This document shows positions 28,937-36,944 of a stretch of 45,753 bases of DNA, in pieces. Source of the DNA: an uncultured Pelagibacteraceae bacterium (GTDB lineage Bacteria; Pseudomonadota; Alphaproteobacteria; Pelagibacterales; Pelagibacteraceae); assembly GCA_902530635.1 (NCBI GenBank), contig CACABC010000007.1, positions 1 to 45,753 of the forward strand. Direction: 5' to 3'. The position numbers and the translations under genes were made by a program. Under the pieces are notes generated by a model, which had not been told where the DNA came from, did not search any database, and saw only the letters and a list, made by a program, of their open reading frames with translations. The stretch's first letter is position 1, and each line of letters starts with the position of its first letter.

Positions 28937-30298
28937 TTAGTTAGCAAAAAGTAGATCAGGTAACCAAAGTGCTATTCCAGGAAACATATACATTAAAAAC
29001 ATTGCAAAAATAACAATTAACAAAAATGGCATTATACCGCTGAAAATTTCTAGAAGTTCAACATTTTTAGTTTGCACTCCCTTTAAATAATATGCGGACA
29101 TGGCCATTGGCGGCGTTAGAAATGATGTTTGTAAATTTAATGCTATTAACATTGCAAAAAAATATGGGTTTACTCCAAAAAATTCAACAAGAGGTAAAAA
29201 TATTGGTACAAATATTATTAGTATCTCTGTCCATTCCAAAGGCCAGCCAAGAAGAAATATAATTATCTGGGTAATAACTAAAAATTGCCAAGGCTGTAAA
29301 TTCATGGATTTAAAAAAATGTTCAAATACTTCATGTCCGCCTAAATAAGAGAACACAGATGCGAAAGTCCATGATCCAATAAATAACCACATAATCATCG
29401 CAGTTGTTTTTGCTGTAAGAAATACAGACTCTTTAAAGTTTTTCCATTTAAGCGTTTTATAAAAATAAGATAAAACTAAAGCACCAAACGCTCCTACTGC
29501 TGCTGCTTCAGCTGGTGTTGCTAATCCTCCTAGAATGGTTCCCAACACTAGAATTATTAGTGAAAATAATGGTAAAAATGAAACTATAACTTCTTTAAGA
29601 ATTACTGATCGAGGTGGAATTTCTTCAGCTGGTGGCTTCGGTGCAATTGAAGGATTAAAGTAAGCTCTTGTAACTGCATAAAGAATATATAATCCAGCCA
29701 ACATTATTCCTGGAAGAATAGCTGCCGCAAATAATCTCAGAGGTGATAACTGAGCAATTACAGAATATACAATTAACATGATGCTAGGTGGTATTAGTAT
29801 TCCTAAGCATCCTCCTGAACAAATTACTCCAGAAGCAAATTTTTTGTCATATCCTGCTTTAATCATTGCTGGCCAAGCTAGTAATCCCATTAATGTTACA
29901 ACAGCACCTATTATACCTGTTGCCGTTGAAAACAAAGCACAAGTTATTAAAGCTGCAACTGCCATAGATGCAGGTAATCCATGAGATGCTAAACGTATAG
30001 CGAAGAATAATCTTGAAACTATTCCTGCTCTTTCGACTAGATAACCCATAAATAAAAATAAAGGTACGGCGGTAAGAACTGTATTATCCATTACAGTGTA
30101 TGTATTTTGTACAAATAATTGGAATATCCTATTATCAAGTAGGTGTTCCATTCTAGTTGGGTCATAATATGCGTAGTAACCAAAACCCACTCCCATTGCC
30201 ATTAATGTAAAGGCTATAGGAAAACCTAAAAGAACTGCAAGAAGGAATATTCCCATCATCATAATTGCAATTTCTGGATTGGTTAAACTAAATAACAT
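28937..30298 (-). CDS. dctM: TRAP transporter large permease (DctM family), 453 aa
   Basis: This is the inner-membrane translocation subunit of a Na+-coupled tripartite ATP-independent periplasmic transporter. About 12 hydrophobic helices fill the sequence. Typical motifs are LGFPIAFTLMAMGVGFGY near the start, TAVPLFLFMGYLVERAG, the GSSGGCLGILIPPSIMLIVY-like segment CSGGCLGILIPPSIML, and TPAEAAAVGAFGAL. A near-C-terminal TSFLTPPMAMSAYYLKGV is also typical of the family. It overlaps dctQ by 11 nt and is the sister of the binding protein 660 nt upstream. Confidence 0.92.
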   Translation of the reverse strand: MLFSLTNPEIAIMMMGIFLLAVLLGFPIAFTLMAMGVGFGYYAYYDPTRMEHLLDNRIFQLFVQNTYTVMDNTVLTAVPLFLFMGYLVERAGIVSRLFFAIRLASHGLPASMAVAALITCALFSTATGIIGAVVTLMGLLAWPAMIKAGYDKKFASGVICSGGCLGILIPPSIMLIVYSVIAQLSPLRLFAAAILPGIMLAGLYILYAVTRAYFNPSIAPKPPAEEIPPRSVILKEVIVSFLPLFSLIILVLGTILGGLATPAEAAAVGAFGALVLSYFYKTLKWKNFKESVFLTAKTTAMIMWLFIGSWTFASVFSYLGGHEVFEHFFKSMNLQPWQFLVITQIIIFLLGWPLEWTEILIIFVPIFLPLVEFFGVNPYFFAMLIALNLQTSFLTPPMAMSAYYLKGVQTKNVELLEIFSGIMPFLLIVIFAMFLMYMFPGIALWLPDLLFAN

Positions 30299-30872
30299 CT
30301 TTTTGATCCTCGTCTTGAGAAGTTCTCATTAATATTTTCTCTGTTTCTTCTGCAACAACCATTCTTGCAGGCCAGTGACCAGTTTGAATACAAATTATAG
30401 ATCTAAAAACTTCACTTATACCTTGAATTATAAGTAATATTCCTGCGGCAGGTATTAATGATTTCGCCATATAAATTTGTATTTGAGCTGGACTGTTCCA
30501 GCTAGTTTCTTTTATTTTCCAAGCTAGAGCTGCATATTCATATCCATAAAATGCTAATGCAATTACGCCTGGAAAGAAAAAAATAAAATACAAGACTAAA
30601 TCAATATAACCTTGTATTTTAGGTTTAAATAATCTGTAAAGTACATCTCCCCTTACATGAGCCTCGGTTGAGAGAGTATAGGCTCCTGCCATCATGAATA
30701 TTGCACCGTACATTTGTAAACTGAAATCAAAATTCCATAAAGTTGGAGCATTAAATGCATAAGCCATTACAACTTCATAACAAGTTCCACCCATTAGTAT
30801 CACTATGCACCAAGAAAAAGCTTTTCCAACTGAAGTGCTTAGATGATCTGCAAAACCTATAAATCCCCGCAT
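30288..30872 (-). CDS. dctQ: TRAP transporter small permease (DctQ family), 194 aa
   Basis: Four hydrophobic helices (about 18-40, 50-68, 88-115, 135-160) and the segment GAIFMMAGAYTLSTEAHVRGDVLYRL are typical of DctQ subunits. It forms the membrane complex with DctM. The gene overlaps dctM by 11 nt and lies 84 nt downstream of the binding-protein gene, from which it is separated by a strong hairpin. Length is in the family range (160-200). Confidence 0.88.
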   Translation of the reverse strand: MRGFIGFADHLSTSVGKAFSWCIVILMGGTCYEVVMAYAFNAPTLWNFDFSLQMYGAIFMMAGAYTLSTEAHVRGDVLYRLFKPKIQGYIDLVLYFIFFFPGVIALAFYGYEYAALAWKIKETSWNSPAQIQIYMAKSLIPAAGILLIIQGISEVFRSIICIQTGHWPARMVVAEETEKILMRTSQDEDQKDVI

Positions 30873-30908
30873 AAATATAATTTATTATAATTTTTTTGTT
30901 ATTACCAT

Positions 30909-30939
30909 AAAAAAAAGGGGGCTACAAAAAGCCCCCTTT
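30909..30939 (-). terminator. Strong hairpin with U-tract between the TRAP binding protein and its permeases
   Basis: A 10-bp stem, AAAGGGGGCT pairing with AGCCCCCTTT (30939-30930 and 30923-30914), surrounds a 6-nt loop and is followed on the minus strand by five Ts, making eight in a row with the stem end. It is a textbook intrinsic terminator or attenuator. The reverse strand also has As before it. Its position after dctP and before dctQ-dctM suggests that most transcripts end here, giving more binding protein than permease. Confidence 0.8.
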
Positions 30940-30956
30940 AATTTTTAAAAAAGCTA

Positions 30957-32114
30957 TTAAATTTTAACTTTTGCTAAAGCACCGAACTCATTTTCATAAG
31001 CTAGTCTGTAATTAGGCTGATTCATCAGCAAGTACTTCATTACTCTTTTAGCGTAAGCTTTTTGTGAGTCTACAATTTTCTTAAAGAATGCATCTTTCTT
31101 CACAAAGTCACCTATAACTTTGTCCCATCCTTTTAATTGTTGAGCTAAGATCTCATCTGAAGTTTGATAAACATTTACTTTATGTTGATTCATTAACTTA
31201 GATAAGTCAGCTGAATATCTCACTAATGCTTTGAAGTAGTTATCTGTATTCGCAGCATAAGCAGCATTTTTTAGAATAGCCTGATGTTGAGGGCTTAATC
31301 CATTAAATGTTTTCTTATTAACTGGAATTTCAAACATCTCCTGAGATTGGTGGAAGCTACCTAAGTGATAATGCTTAGATACATCTTGCATACCAAACTG
31401 TGAGTCTGATGTTGGGTTGTTAAACTCCGCAGCTTCGATCAAACCAGTTTTCATAGCTGGTTGAATTTCTCCGCCTGGAAGTTGTCTTACAACCATTCCC
31501 ATAGCTGTTAAAACGTTAGTCGCTAAACCAACAGTTCTATACTTCATACCTTTAACGTCAGACACTTTAGTTACGTTCTTTTTAAACCAACCAAATGGCT
31601 GAGCAGGCATTGGCATATGGAAGAAACCTACATAATCAAAACCTACTTTTGATAAAGTTTCGTTATAAAGTTTTCTACCTCCGCCGTACTCCATCCATCC
31701 CATAACTTCTTGAGATGACATTCCGTACGAAGGTCCTGTTCCAAACAATGATGCTGCTGGATTTTTTCCGTACCAGTATGCAGTTACCCAGTGTCCCATA
31801 TCTAGAACTCCAGAACTTACTGCCTGACCGATTTCAGATGTTTTAACAACAGCGCCAACTGGTTGAAGATCAATCTTCAATTCTCCACCTGACATGTCGC
31901 CAACCATTTTTGCATAGTCGCCAGCCATTTCGAAGAATATATTTGCTCCAGAAGGCCAAGCTGCTTGCATCTTTAAAGTTTTAGGAGCACCAAATGCTAC
32001 ATTCGGCATTGCAATAGTTGCTGCCGCTGCTGCACCAGTTGCTGCTGCTGCTTTAAAGAACTTACGTCTTGAAGGAGTTTTAACTCTCTTCAGCGTTTTT
32101 TCTTTTTTAGACAT
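30957..32114 (-). CDS. dctP: TRAP transporter substrate-binding protein (DctP family) with Tat-like signal, 385 aa
   Basis: This is the periplasmic receptor of the transporter. A twin-arginine signal, SRRKFFKAAAATGAAAAAT, ends near residue 42 (NVAFGA). The mature part has a DctP fold. The conserved arginine that binds the substrate carboxylate is in MKYRTVGLATNVLTAMG, and the TakP/LctP-type segment is LPGGEIQPAMKTGLIEAAEFNNPTS (in two halves). That subfamily binds 2-oxo or 2-hydroxy monocarboxylates such as pyruvate and lactate, so such a substrate is inferred. It has an unusually strong Shine-Dalgarno sequence, in line with abundant expression. Neighbouring oxidases support the assignment. 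Confidence 0.93.
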   Translation of the reverse strand: MSKKEKTLKRVKTPSRRKFFKAAAATGAAAAATIAMPNVAFGAPKTLKMQAAWPSGANIFFEMAGDYAKMVGDMSGGELKIDLQPVGAVVKTSEIGQAVSSGVLDMGHWVTAYWYGKNPAASLFGTGPSYGMSSQEVMGWMEYGGGRKLYNETLSKVGFDYVGFFHMPMPAQPFGWFKKNVTKVSDVKGMKYRTVGLATNVLTAMGMVVRQLPGGEIQPAMKTGLIEAAEFNNPTSDSQFGMQDVSKHYHLGSFHQSQEMFEIPVNKKTFNGLSPQHQAILKNAAYAANTDNYFKALVRYSADLSKLMNQHKVNVYQTSDEILAQQLKGWDKVIGDFVKKDAFFKKIVDSQKAYAKRVMKYLLMNQPNYRLAYENEFGALAKVKI

Positions 32115-32120
32115 ATTTGT

Positions 32121-32128
32121 CTCCCTTT
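32121..32128 (-). promoter_or_regulatory. Strong ribosome-binding site of the TRAP binding-protein gene
   Basis: The minus-strand sequence AAAGGGAG lies 6 nt before the ATG at 32114. Most genes in this window have no clear Shine-Dalgarno sequence, so a near-perfect one suggests high translation of the binding protein. Confidence 0.75.
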
Positions 32129-32222
32129 AGTTAATTAACTAGACAAATTATTTAAGCATAAATAGGGGGTAGAGTCTCGATCAGATTTTAAAAAATGATT
32201 TAATATTCAATTATAGATTGTA
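32129..32222 (-). promoter_or_regulatory. 94-nt leader/intergenic stretch before the TRAP binding protein
   Basis: A gap of 108 nt separates the 2-hydroxyacid dehydrogenase stop (32223) from the dctP ATG and includes the ribosome-binding site. TATAAT occurs on the minus strand at 32215-32210 but lacks a good -35 box, so a promoter here is only possible. No convincing terminator was seen in it. Confidence 0.3.
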
Positions 32223-33176
32223 TTAATTAATTATATTTTTGCATTTTCCTGTACTAAAATACTCATCAATATTGTCGATTGCTAGATCGGCCATCGCAGT
32301 CCGAGTTTTTTTCGTCGCACTCCCAAGATGAGGCAAAATAAATGCGGTCGGTTGTTTTAAGTATTCAGAATGAATTCTTGGCTCTCCTTTATATACATCC
32401 AGTCCAATAGCATATATTTTTCTACTATTTAAAGCTTGAACCATTGCTTCATCATCAATCATGTCTCCTCTAGCAACATTTGTAATTATTGCTCCGGTTG
32501 GAAAATATTCTAATGTGTCTTTATTTATAATATCTTTAGTTTCTTTTGTTGCTGGACAACAAATAGAAAGTACATCAGAAACTGAGAATAGACTTTTAAT
32601 ACTCTCGTGAAATTTGGCACCTTCCTCAATTTCTGGCTTTAATCTTGATCTATTTCTGTAATGTATTTCCATTCCAAAACTTTTGGCTAATTTAGCTACA
32701 GCTCTTCCAATTCTACCCATACCTAAAATACCAAGTCTTGAACCAGTTAGTTGTTTTCCAATCAAAAAATCTGAAGACCATTTCCAATTTTCTTTTTTTA
32801 CCCAGTTAATGCCTTCATTAGCCCGTCTACATGCTCCTAAAATTAATAACATTGCTATTTCTGCGGTAGCATCTGTTAAAACATCTGGAGTATTTGTAAC
32901 AGCTATGTTTCTTTTCCTGGCTGCCTCTACATCAATGTTTCCAAAACCGACTGCAAAATTTGATATAATTTTGATTGTATCGGGAAGTTTTTTAATTGTT
33001 TCTTCATCAATTTTATCTGTTAATGATGATAAAATTCCATCACAACCTTCACTTAATTTCAAAAGTTTGTTTTGAGAATATAGCTCGTCATTTGAATTAA
33101 GATTTGCATCAAATAATTTTGAAGCTTTATCCTCACAAGATCTTAATAATTTTCTAGTTACAAGTACTTTTTTCAT
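32223..33176 (-). CDS. NAD(P)-dependent D-2-hydroxyacid dehydrogenase, 317 aa
   Basis: It belongs to the glyoxylate/hydroxypyruvate reductase-type D-isomer-specific family. The nucleotide fold is GILGMGRIGRAVAKLAK (about residues 153-169), followed by HYRNRSR, where Arg residues suggest NADPH preference. Catalytic Arg, Glu and His are in TNVARGDMIDD, GLDVYKGEPRIHSEY and ILPHLGSATKKTR. Length is typical. It may reduce glyoxylate, hydroxypyruvate or another 2-oxoacid, or run in the oxidative direction. It is 7 nt after the LDHD-type gene. Confidence 0.88.
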   Translation of the reverse strand: MKKVLVTRKLLRSCEDKASKLFDANLNSNDELYSQNKLLKLSEGCDGILSSLTDKIDEETIKKLPDTIKIISNFAVGFGNIDVEAARKRNIAVTNTPDVLTDATAEIAMLLILGACRRANEGINWVKKENWKWSSDFLIGKQLTGSRLGILGMGRIGRAVAKLAKSFGMEIHYRNRSRLKPEIEEGAKFHESIKSLFSVSDVLSICCPATKETKDIINKDTLEYFPTGAIITNVARGDMIDDEAMVQALNSRKIYAIGLDVYKGEPRIHSEYLKQPTAFILPHLGSATKKTRTAMADLAIDNIDEYFSTGKCKNIIN

Positions 33177-33183
33177 TTGGAAT

Positions 33184-34557
33184 TTAATTCAGATCGAAAA
33201 TTTTTCCAGGGTTCATGATATTATTTGGATCAAGAGTTCTTTTTATAGATTTCATTACCGGAATATTATCTCCATGCTCTTTAAGAAGATATTCTTTTTT
33301 ATGGAGTCCTATTCCATGTTCACCCGTAATTGTTCCGTTTAATTCTAGTGTTTTTTTAATAAGTAAATCGCTAAACTCTCTTATCTTATTGTATGTTTCT
33401 TTTTTTTGGGGATCGTATGGTAAAACAACGTGAAAATTACCGTCACCTAAATGACCAACCATTGGAGCTCTAAGTCCAAATTTTTTTGTAACCTCCTCTG
33501 CAAAATTTACACATTCAGTTATTTTAGAGATAGGAAGACATACATCTGTTGAATAAACTCTCCCATTTTTAATTAATGCTTTTACAGAATAATAAATATC
33601 CCAACGGGCCTGCCATAATTTATTCCTTTCCTCTAAATCTTTTGCCCATTTAAAAGAGCTTCCCCTATTTTCTTTGGATATTTCTTCAACTATTTTAATA
33701 TTTTCTTTATTAGATAATTCTGATCCATGAAATTCAAAAAATAATGTAGGTAAAACTTTAAGATCTTTTAACTTTGAATAATTTATACTTATATCCATCT
33801 GATCTTTATTAAGCATTTCGATTCTTGCGATCGGTACACCATATTGAATTATTTGTTGTGCTGTTAAAACAGCGCTTTCTAGAGACGGAAAATGACAAAC
33901 TGCACTCATAATACTTTCTGGAATAGGAGATAATCTTAATTGTATTTCTGTAATTATTCCTAGTGTTCCTTCTGAACCAATGAATAGATTTGTTAAATTA
34001 TAACCAGCAGATGTTTTTTTGGTTCTGCTACCAGTGTTTATAATATCGCCATTAGGAAGAACTACGGTAAGACCAGTAATTACGGTCTTCATAGTTCCGT
34101 ATTTTACTGCCATTGTTCCTGAAGCAGATGTTGATGCCATTCCTCCTATTGCTGCATTCGCTCCAGGATCGATTGGAAAAAAAACTCCGTCTTCTCTTAA
34201 ATAATCATTTAGCTGCTCTTTTGTTACGCAAGCTTGAACTCTACAATCAAAGTCTTCAACGTTCACACTCAAAACTTTATTCATTTTTTCTAATGAAATT
34301 GTTATTCCATTTTCGTTACCCACAACATTACCCTCCAACGAAGTTCCAGTTCCAAATGGGACAACAGGAACCTTGTGTTCATTACAAAGTTTTAAAATTT
34401 TGGAAACTTCGTCGTTAGTTTCAGGAAAAACTACAGCTTTTGATAATACTGGATCGTAAGTATCCTCACCTCTGGCATAATTTGTTCTAGTAGATACCGA
34501 GGTAGAAAATCTACTGTTAAAAATTTTTTTTAATTCTGATTGTATTTGATCATTCAT
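33184..34557 (-). CDS. FAD-dependent D-2-hydroxyacid dehydrogenase (GlcD/LDHD family), 457 aa
   Basis: A vanillyl-alcohol-oxidase-type flavoprotein. The FAD domain has VPFGTGTSLEGNVVG (about 68-82), DPGANAAIGGMASTSASGTMAVKYGTM (in segments), and LFIGSEGTLGIITE. The C-terminal cap has HLGDGNFHVVLPY and GEHGIGLHK, and ends with LDPNNIMNPGKIF, a signature of D-lactate dehydrogenase (cytochrome) and GlcD subunits. No GlcE or GlcF partners are adjacent, which favours a stand-alone LDHD-like enzyme acting on D-lactate or another D-2-hydroxyacid. It lies 49 nt downstream of an aminotransferase gene, with AT-rich promoter-like sequence in that gap. Confidence 0.87.
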   Translation of the reverse strand: MNDQIQSELKKIFNSRFSTSVSTRTNYARGEDTYDPVLSKAVVFPETNDEVSKILKLCNEHKVPVVPFGTGTSLEGNVVGNENGITISLEKMNKVLSVNVEDFDCRVQACVTKEQLNDYLREDGVFFPIDPGANAAIGGMASTSASGTMAVKYGTMKTVITGLTVVLPNGDIINTGSRTKKTSAGYNLTNLFIGSEGTLGIITEIQLRLSPIPESIMSAVCHFPSLESAVLTAQQIIQYGVPIARIEMLNKDQMDISINYSKLKDLKVLPTLFFEFHGSELSNKENIKIVEEISKENRGSSFKWAKDLEERNKLWQARWDIYYSVKALIKNGRVYSTDVCLPISKITECVNFAEEVTKKFGLRAPMVGHLGDGNFHVVLPYDPQKKETYNKIREFSDLLIKKTLELNGTITGEHGIGLHKKEYLLKEHGDNIPVMKSIKRTLDPNNIMNPGKIFDLN

Positions 34558-34581
34558 TCTTTTTTTCTATAATGTTATTAA

Positions 34582-34587
34582 ATTATA
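34582..34587 (-). promoter_or_regulatory. Possible -10 box ahead of the LDHD-type gene
   Basis: TATAAT is present on the minus strand, about 25 nt before the ATG at 34557 and inside the 49-nt gap after the aminotransferase gene. The sequence 17 nt upstream (TTAATT) is a weak -35 match. Confidence 0.25.
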
Positions 34588-34606
34588 TAGAAAAAATATA
34601 CTATAA

Positions 34607-35770
34607 TTAACCAAGCATCTTTTTGATTTTTTCTAATGCTTGCGAGATATTATCGCTAGATGCAGCAAAACTAAATCTAACATAATCAATAGATGTCTTT
34701 CCAAACGCAGTTCCAGGCACAATTGCTACACCTGCTTCATGCATACATTTTTTTGCGAACTCAGCACCATTCATTCCTGTTCCAATAACTTTTGGAAAAG
34801 CATAAAATGCTCCTCCTGGTAAACTACATTCTACGCCTGGTAAACTATTCAAGCCTTCGTGTATGAGTTTTCTTCTAATTGAAAATTTTCTCATCATTTC
34901 GATAATAGAGTCGTCAGGACCGTCTAAAGCTGCTATTCCCGCAAACTGAGCAGCTGCATTTACACATGATACACTGTTAATTAATAATTTATTTACATGT
35001 TCGACTAAATTTTTTGGCCAGAAACTCCATCCTAATCTCCAACCTGTCATTGAATAAGCTTTACTCCAACCCTCAAGAACGATCAGCCTTTCCCTCAATT
35101 CTGGATAGTTAAAAAATGTTGGCATCTCTTTTCCATCAAATATTTGCCTACTATAAATCTCATCACTTAAAATTGTAACATGCGGATGCTTCTTAAGCCC
35201 TTCTGCTAATACATCAATATCTGATTTTTCAACAAAACTACCTGTTGGATTATTTGGATTTATTAAAATTAATAATCTGGTCTTATCTGTGATTAAAGAT
35301 AAGATTTTCTCTGGATTAAATTTTAAGTCCTTATCCTCTGTTAGATCATATGGAACTGAGGTTGAGCCAGTAAAATTAATCATAGACTCATAAATTGGGA
35401 ACGCAGGAGTAGGATGAATTATTTCTACACCTGGCTCACCAAAACACTGAATTGCATAGCTCATTGTTGGTTTTCCACCTGGCATTATAATTATTCTTTC
35501 AGGATCAACGTCTTGATTATAAAGTTTTTTAATTTTTCGAGTTACTGCTTGCCTACACTCAAGAATTCCATTTGACAAAACATAACCGTGGTGACCATCA
35601 TCTAAAGCTTTTTTTGCAGCATCAACAATATGTTTTGGTGTTTTAAAATCAGGTTGACCTAATCCAAGATGAATCATTGGCTTTCCTGCAGCCTCTAGCT
35701 TTTTTGCTTCTGCAAGAACGCTAAAAGCAGTTTCCGTTCCTAATCTATTTAAACTTTTTGCTAGTTTCAT
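34607..35770 (-). CDS. Class I pyridoxal-phosphate aminotransferase (AspC/AlaT-like), 387 aa
   Basis: Fold-type I aminotransferase. The PLP Schiff-base lysine is in EGWSKAYSMTGWRLGW (about residue 235). Other family motifs are LGQPDFKTPKHI near the N-terminus, NPNNPTGS, SDEIYSRQIFD and the C-terminal RFSFA with substrate carboxylate-binding Arg. It likely converts an amino acid and 2-oxoacid, for example aspartate, alanine or an amino acid derived from the module's oxo product; the substrate cannot be read. It follows the FMN dehydrogenases by 16 nt and precedes the LDHD-like gene by 49 nt. Confidence 0.9.
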   Translation of the reverse strand: MKLAKSLNRLGTETAFSVLAEAKKLEAAGKPMIHLGLGQPDFKTPKHIVDAAKKALDDGHHGYVLSNGILECRQAVTRKIKKLYNQDVDPERIIIMPGGKPTMSYAIQCFGEPGVEIIHPTPAFPIYESMINFTGSTSVPYDLTEDKDLKFNPEKILSLITDKTRLLILINPNNPTGSFVEKSDIDVLAEGLKKHPHVTILSDEIYSRQIFDGKEMPTFFNYPELRERLIVLEGWSKAYSMTGWRLGWSFWPKNLVEHVNKLLINSVSCVNAAAQFAGIAALDGPDDSIIEMMRKFSIRRKLIHEGLNSLPGVECSLPGGAFYAFPKVIGTGMNGAEFAKKCMHEAGVAIVPGTAFGKTSIDYVRFSFAASSDNISQALEKIKKMLG

Positions 35771-35786
35771 AATTTGAGTTTTCTCT

Positions 35787-36944
35787 TTATTTTCTATTTC
35801 TATAAATTAATTTAGAACTATTCAACTCTTTTAAATCTTTACAACCCATCAAAACCATGTTTCTATTAATTTCGTCATGCATATTTTGCAATAGACGTTC
35901 AACACCTTGTTGGCCTCCTGCAGCTAAAGAAAATAAAAACATTTTACCAAAACTACAAGCCTTAGCGCCTGCAGCAATAGCTTTTAATACGTGTGTCCCT
36001 CTTCTAACACCTCCGTCTAAAATAATCTCCAGCTTATCGCCAACGGCATCTGAGATTGCTTTAACTTGATCGAAGGGAGATCTGGATCCATCAAGTTGAC
36101 GTCCTCCATGATTAGATATCATTACGGCCGTACATCCAATATCAATAGCCCTTTTTGCATCTTCAACAGACATAACTCCCTTCAATGCAAAAGGTCCATT
36201 CCATTTTTTTGCGCAATACTCTGCGTCTTTCCAGCCCATAGCTGGGTCGTATTGTTCATTAATATATTCAATTACAGATTTTGCTATATTTGTTCCTTTG
36301 TCAGTTTTCTTTTTAACATTTGCTAGTTCAAATTTTTTACCAGTTAAATAATTAAAAACCCACTGAGGTCTCATTGCAAAACTAATTAAACTTTCAAGCG
36401 TAAGTTTTGGTGGAGTTGTAAATCCTGTTCTATGATCTTTCTCTCTATTTCCTGCTACTAAAGTATCTACTGTTAAGCACATTGCATCAAACCCAGATCT
36501 TCTTGATCTTTCAATTAAATCATCTGATATTGATCTATCTTTGTGAACATAAAGTTGAAATAGCTTTGGTCCACCAGAAATATTTGATACCTCTTCTATA
36601 GTATTATTGCCCATAGAAGACATGCTATAGAAAGTATTAAATTTTTCTGCTGCTCTTGCTGAAGCTCTGTCTCCATCTGGATGATAGAGTCTCTGCATCG
36701 CTGCAGGTGAAAGAAAAATTGGCATATCAATTTTTCTTCCAAATAAAGTAGTTGATAGGTCAGGTTTTCCAACGCTAGCAAGCACATTGGGAACTAAATC
36801 GCAATCATTAAAAGAATCAGTATTTCTTCTTAAAGTAGACTCATCGTCAGCTCCGCCATCAATGTAGTGAAAAATTGGTGAAGGTAATTTTTTTTTAGCG
36901 AGTTTTCTAAAATCCTCGAAATTATAGCAATTTTTTAGATTCAT
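35787..36944 (-). CDS. FMN-dependent 2-hydroxyacid dehydrogenase/oxidase, copy A, 385 aa
   Basis: A TIM-barrel flavoprotein related to glycolate oxidase, L-lactate dehydrogenase and mandelate dehydrogenase. All catalytic residues are present: Y27 (HYIDGGADDE), Y132 (FQLYVHKD), D160 (LTVDT), K255 (FALKGVMS), H279 and R282 (ISNHGGRQLDG). It oxidises an L-2-hydroxyacid to the 2-oxoacid; the acceptor may be O2 or the respiratory chain. The loop insertion near residues 190-230 is the part that differs most from copy B. Its ATG overlaps the stop of copy B by 4 nt (ATGA). Compare copy B at 36941-38095. Confidence 0.92.
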   Translation of the reverse strand: MNLKNCYNFEDFRKLAKKKLPSPIFHYIDGGADDESTLRRNTDSFNDCDLVPNVLASVGKPDLSTTLFGRKIDMPIFLSPAAMQRLYHPDGDRASARAAEKFNTFYSMSSMGNNTIEEVSNISGGPKLFQLYVHKDRSISDDLIERSRRSGFDAMCLTVDTLVAGNREKDHRTGFTTPPKLTLESLISFAMRPQWVFNYLTGKKFELANVKKKTDKGTNIAKSVIEYINEQYDPAMGWKDAEYCAKKWNGPFALKGVMSVEDAKRAIDIGCTAVMISNHGGRQLDGSRSPFDQVKAISDAVGDKLEIILDGGVRRGTHVLKAIAAGAKACSFGKMFLFSLAAGGQQGVERLLQNMHDEINRNMVLMGCKDLKELNSSKLIYRNRK

